Below, in pieces: positions 7,208 to 9,311 of a DNA stretch of 9,311 nucleotides. The position numbers and the translations under genes were made by a program. The stretch lies in assembly GCA_020343555.1 (NCBI GenBank), contig CP070800.1, forward strand, positions 1,412,315 to 1,421,625. The letters are read 5' to 3'. The notes under the pieces are model-generated. The model worked only from the letters and a program-made list of their open reading frames with translations, was not told the origin of the DNA and searched no databases. How positions within the stretch are numbered: the stretch's first letter is position 1; each line of letters opens with the position of its first letter. This stretch comes from Dehalococcoidales bacterium. GTDB taxonomy: Bacteria; Chloroflexota; Dehalococcoidia; Dehalococcoidales; UBA2162.

Positions 7208-8215
7208 TTGAAAATCGATATATATACCCATATCATTCCTCAAAAATACAAAGAAGCACTCTATCAAAGAGCAGACAGCAGGTTTTTCAGTGAAAACTGG
7301 GACAAGGTGATCGATGGGACGCCTGCCTTAACGGACCTTGATAATCGCTTTAGAATCCTTGAAAAATATGAAGGATTGTCCCAGGTACTGACTATTGCAT
7401 CTCCCGCGCTGGAAGAAGCTGCCAGCCCTGAAGATGCCGCGTACCTGGCAGAACTTGGCAACAATGAATTGGCTGAACTGATGATCAAGTATCCAGACAA
7501 GTTCACTGCAGGGGTTGCCTGCCTGCCTGTAAACGATATGGATGCCGCATTGAAAGAAGCTGAAAGAACTGTCAATGATCTTGGCTTCAAAGGCATCCAG
7601 TTATACACACCCTCGAACGGTATACCACTCGACTCTCCGGAATTCCACCCGTTATATGAAATGATGGCTAAATATGACCTTCCCATCTGGATACATCCGG
7701 CCAGGGGACGGCATATTCCGGATTACAGGGAAGAAGACCACTCCAGGTACTATATCTACCAGATGTTCGGTTGGCCGTATGAGACCACTGCTGCAATGGT
7801 ACGCCTGGTTTTCTCCGGAATATTTGATAAATATCCCGGTATAAAATTCATAACGCACCACTACGGAGCGATGCTTCCCTTCTTTTCAGAAAGACTCGTC
7901 GTGGGACAGGATTACGCCGAAGAAAACCTTAGAGCAAAGTGGAAACAAGCTTTGAAGAAGCCACCGATCGAGTATTTCAGGGATTTCTACGCTGATACAG
8001 CTCTCAACGGTAATCCGGCTGCATTGAGCTGTGGATACGAGTTTTTCGGTCCTGACCGCACGGTTTTTGCCACCGATTTTCCTTACGACAATGAAAATGG
8101 TGAAAGATTTACCAGAGAAGTGATACACGCTGTCGATTCTCTCGATATCGGTCTTCGGGAGAAGGAGATGATATATCACATCAATGCTGAGAAAATTCTT
8201 CACCTGGGAGAATAA
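7208..8215 (+). CDS. Amidohydrolase-2 family protein, ACMSD/gamma-resorcylate-decarboxylase-like, with atypical metal motif
   Basis: This cytosolic TIM-barrel metal-dependent hydrolase or decarboxylase belongs to the group that includes aminocarboxymuconate-semialdehyde decarboxylase and aromatic acid decarboxylases; its substrate is unknown. It has 335 residues, normal length. The N-terminus is MKIDIYTH, so the usual His-x-His (or Glu-x-His) metal pair after strand 1 is Tyr6-x-His8. The other expected ligands are present: His163 in IWIHPARG, His217/His218 in KFITHHYGAM, and Asp290 in FATDFPYDNENG. The ending NAEKIL is typical. The start is a TTG at 7208 with a strong AAGGAG (7194-7199) 8 bases upstream; this keeps the conserved KID strand at the extreme N-terminus. 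The alcohol dehydrogenase gene follows after 3 bases, so the two enzymes probably act in one pathway. Confidence 0.87.
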   Translation: MKIDIYTHIIPQKYKEALYQRADSRFFSENWDKVIDGTPALTDLDNRFRILEKYEGLSQVLTIASPALEEAASPEDAAYLAELGNNELAELMIKYPDKFTAGVACLPVNDMDAALKEAERTVNDLGFKGIQLYTPSNGIPLDSPEFHPLYEMMAKYDLPIWIHPARGRHIPDYREEDHSRYYIYQMFGWPYETTAAMVRLVFSGIFDKYPGIKFITHHYGAMLPFFSERLVVGQDYAEENLRAKWKQALKKPPIEYFRDFYADTALNGNPAALSCGYEFFGPDRTVFATDFPYDNENGERFTREVIHAVDSLDIGLREKEMIYHINAEKILHLGE

Positions 8216-8218
8216 CAA

Positions 8219-9311
8219 ATGGCTTTTACAACGTTTAGAATGCCGGTAATCATCTCAGGTAGGGAAAGCTCAGAGAGTATCGGAACTATGCTTAAGGAAC
8301 GAGGATACAGTAGAGTTTTCCTGGTAACCGATACGGTACTCTGGGAGATGGGTACCCTCGAAAAGATCGTTAAATCATTGAAATCAGAGGGACTCGAATT
8401 CGAGAAATATGATGAACTGCCTTCCGAGCCGACAACCGATTTTATACACGAAGGGACTGGACGATTTTTACAATCGAAGGCTGAGATGATACTGGCGGTC
8501 GGTGGCGGTACTCCTATCGATACGGCTAAAGGAATATCAGTGATGGCAACAAATCCAGGTACCATCACCGATTACACCACTCCGAACAGCATCAATAAAC
8601 CTGGCATTCCTGTTGTCGCGGTTCCTACCACAGCCGGTACAGGCAGTGAGGTAACCATTTACACGGTTATCACGGATACTGAAACGGATCAGAAATTACT
8701 CTTCACAAGTCCGTACCTGATGCCTGAAATAGCTATACTCGACCCGCTGTTGACCCTGACGATGCCGAAAAGTCTGACAGCGGCTACAGGTCTCGACGCC
8801 CTGACGCACGGCATCGAAGCATACGTATCCGTAAAATCGCAACCGATGACCGACCTGCTCGCTCTTTCATCAATAAAACTACTTTCTGCCAACCTGCCCC
8901 GCGCCTGGGAGGATGCGAATGACATCGAAGCCAGGGAGAAGAATTTGCTGGCTGCCCACCAGGCAGGACTGGCATTTGGTAATGCGTCGGTAGCCCTGGT
9001 GCACGGAATGTCACGTCCTATCGGAGCATATTTTCACATTGCTCATGGAGTATCGAACGCAATTTTACTCGATCCGGTCACTGAATTCAGCATCTCCGGT
9101 AATTATGGAAGGTATGCCGATATTGCCGGTGCAATGGGTATGGATACCGAGGGGATGACTGAGACAGAAGCAGCTGAAACTGCGGTTATTGCTATAAAAG
9201 ATCTCATAGAATACCTGGAGGTTCCGACTCTCGCACAACTAGGTGTTGATAAGACCCGGTTTCTCGAGGATATACCGGATATGATAGAAGCGGCGATAGC
9301 CAGTGGCAGCC
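8219..9311 (+). CDS. Iron-containing alcohol dehydrogenase (group III), 3' end cut by window
   Basis: This NAD(P)-dependent alcohol/aldehyde oxidoreductase resembles FucO and related Fe-ADHs. The frame is open from ATG 8219 to the right edge (364 codons); about 20-30 residues are missing compared with the usual 380-390. The N-terminal dinucleotide-binding half contains VGGGTPIDTAKG (residues 94-105) and PTTAGTGSEVT (136-146). The C-terminal iron domain has all four expected ligands: Asp193 and His197 in GLDALTHGIEAY, His262 in LVHGMSRPIGA and His276 in HIAHG. The start has GGGAG at 8206-8210, 8 bases upstream and inside the amidohydrolase's 3' end. The 3-base gap to that gene indicates co-transcription. 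The substrate is unknown; the neighbour suggests oxidation or reduction of an alcohol, semialdehyde or aldehyde in the same catabolic route. Confidence 0.95.
   Translation, partial: MAFTTFRMPVIISGRESSESIGTMLKERGYSRVFLVTDTVLWEMGTLEKIVKSLKSEGLEFEKYDELPSEPTTDFIHEGTGRFLQSKAEMILAVGGGTPIDTAKGISVMATNPGTITDYTTPNSINKPGIPVVAVPTTAGTGSEVTIYTVITDTETDQKLLFTSPYLMPEIAILDPLLTLTMPKSLTAATGLDALTHGIEAYVSVKSQPMTDLLALSSIKLLSANLPRAWEDANDIEAREKNLLAAHQAGLAFGNASVALVHGMSRPIGAYFHIAHGVSNAILLDPVTEFSISGNYGRYADIAGAMGMDTEGMTETEAAETAVIAIKDLIEYLEVPTLAQLGVDKTRFLEDIPDMIEAAIASGS

Noticed and set aside
8200..9014. Minus-strand open frames opposite the alcohol dehydrogenase
   Set aside because: The plus strand encodes a complete set of Fe-ADH motifs through this region.

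Overview
The window looks like a single stretch of chromosome from an anaerobic bacterium, most plausibly a Dehalococcoidia-type member of the Chloroflexota. That assignment is an inference. It rests on the short archaeal/thermophile-like form of S-adenosylhomocysteine hydrolase followed by metK, on a phosphohexomutase plus small cupin pair, and on a group of uroporphyrinogen-decarboxylase-family, amidohydrolase-2 and iron-dependent alcohol dehydrogenase genes of the sort common in sediment anaerobes. GTG and TTG starts are frequent, and most starts have a clear Shine-Dalgarno sequence. Coding density is high, with no mobile elements, CRISPR arrays or large repeats.

Layout. (1) Bases 1-2055: the 3' part of ahcY, then metK, closed by a perfect palindromic terminator. 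Together they make S-adenosylmethionine and clear S-adenosylhomocysteine. (2) Bases 2118-3935: a phosphoglucomutase/phosphomannomutase and a small mannose-6-phosphate-isomerase-like cupin, probably one sugar-phosphate operon. (3) Bases 3940-5021: a strong sigma70-type promoter, a tRNA-Asp(GTC) with encoded CCA, and an AEC-family permease 50 bases behind it on the same strand. (4) Bases 5095-7070, minus strand: a GNAT acetyltransferase followed after 11 bases by a uroporphyrinogen-decarboxylase-family protein. These converge on the permease across a weak hairpin. (5) Bases 7208 to the right edge: an amidohydrolase-2/ACMSD-like protein, then an iron-containing alcohol dehydrogenase cut by the window end. 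They are 3 bases apart and diverge from the GNAT gene across a 137-base promoter region.

Regions 1-3 are largely housekeeping. Regions 4-5 look like accessory catabolism: two divergent transcription units whose catalytic proteins belong to broad families with unknown substrates. The most notable points are altered metal-site motifs in two of them. The amidohydrolase has Tyr-x-His where His-x-His is expected, and the UroD-family protein has Phe-Phe-Glu-Gly where a His-containing motif is expected. I saw no convincing undescribed multi-gene system; the divergent GNAT-UroD / amidohydrolase-alcohol dehydrogenase locus is the best candidate for an uncharacterised pathway.
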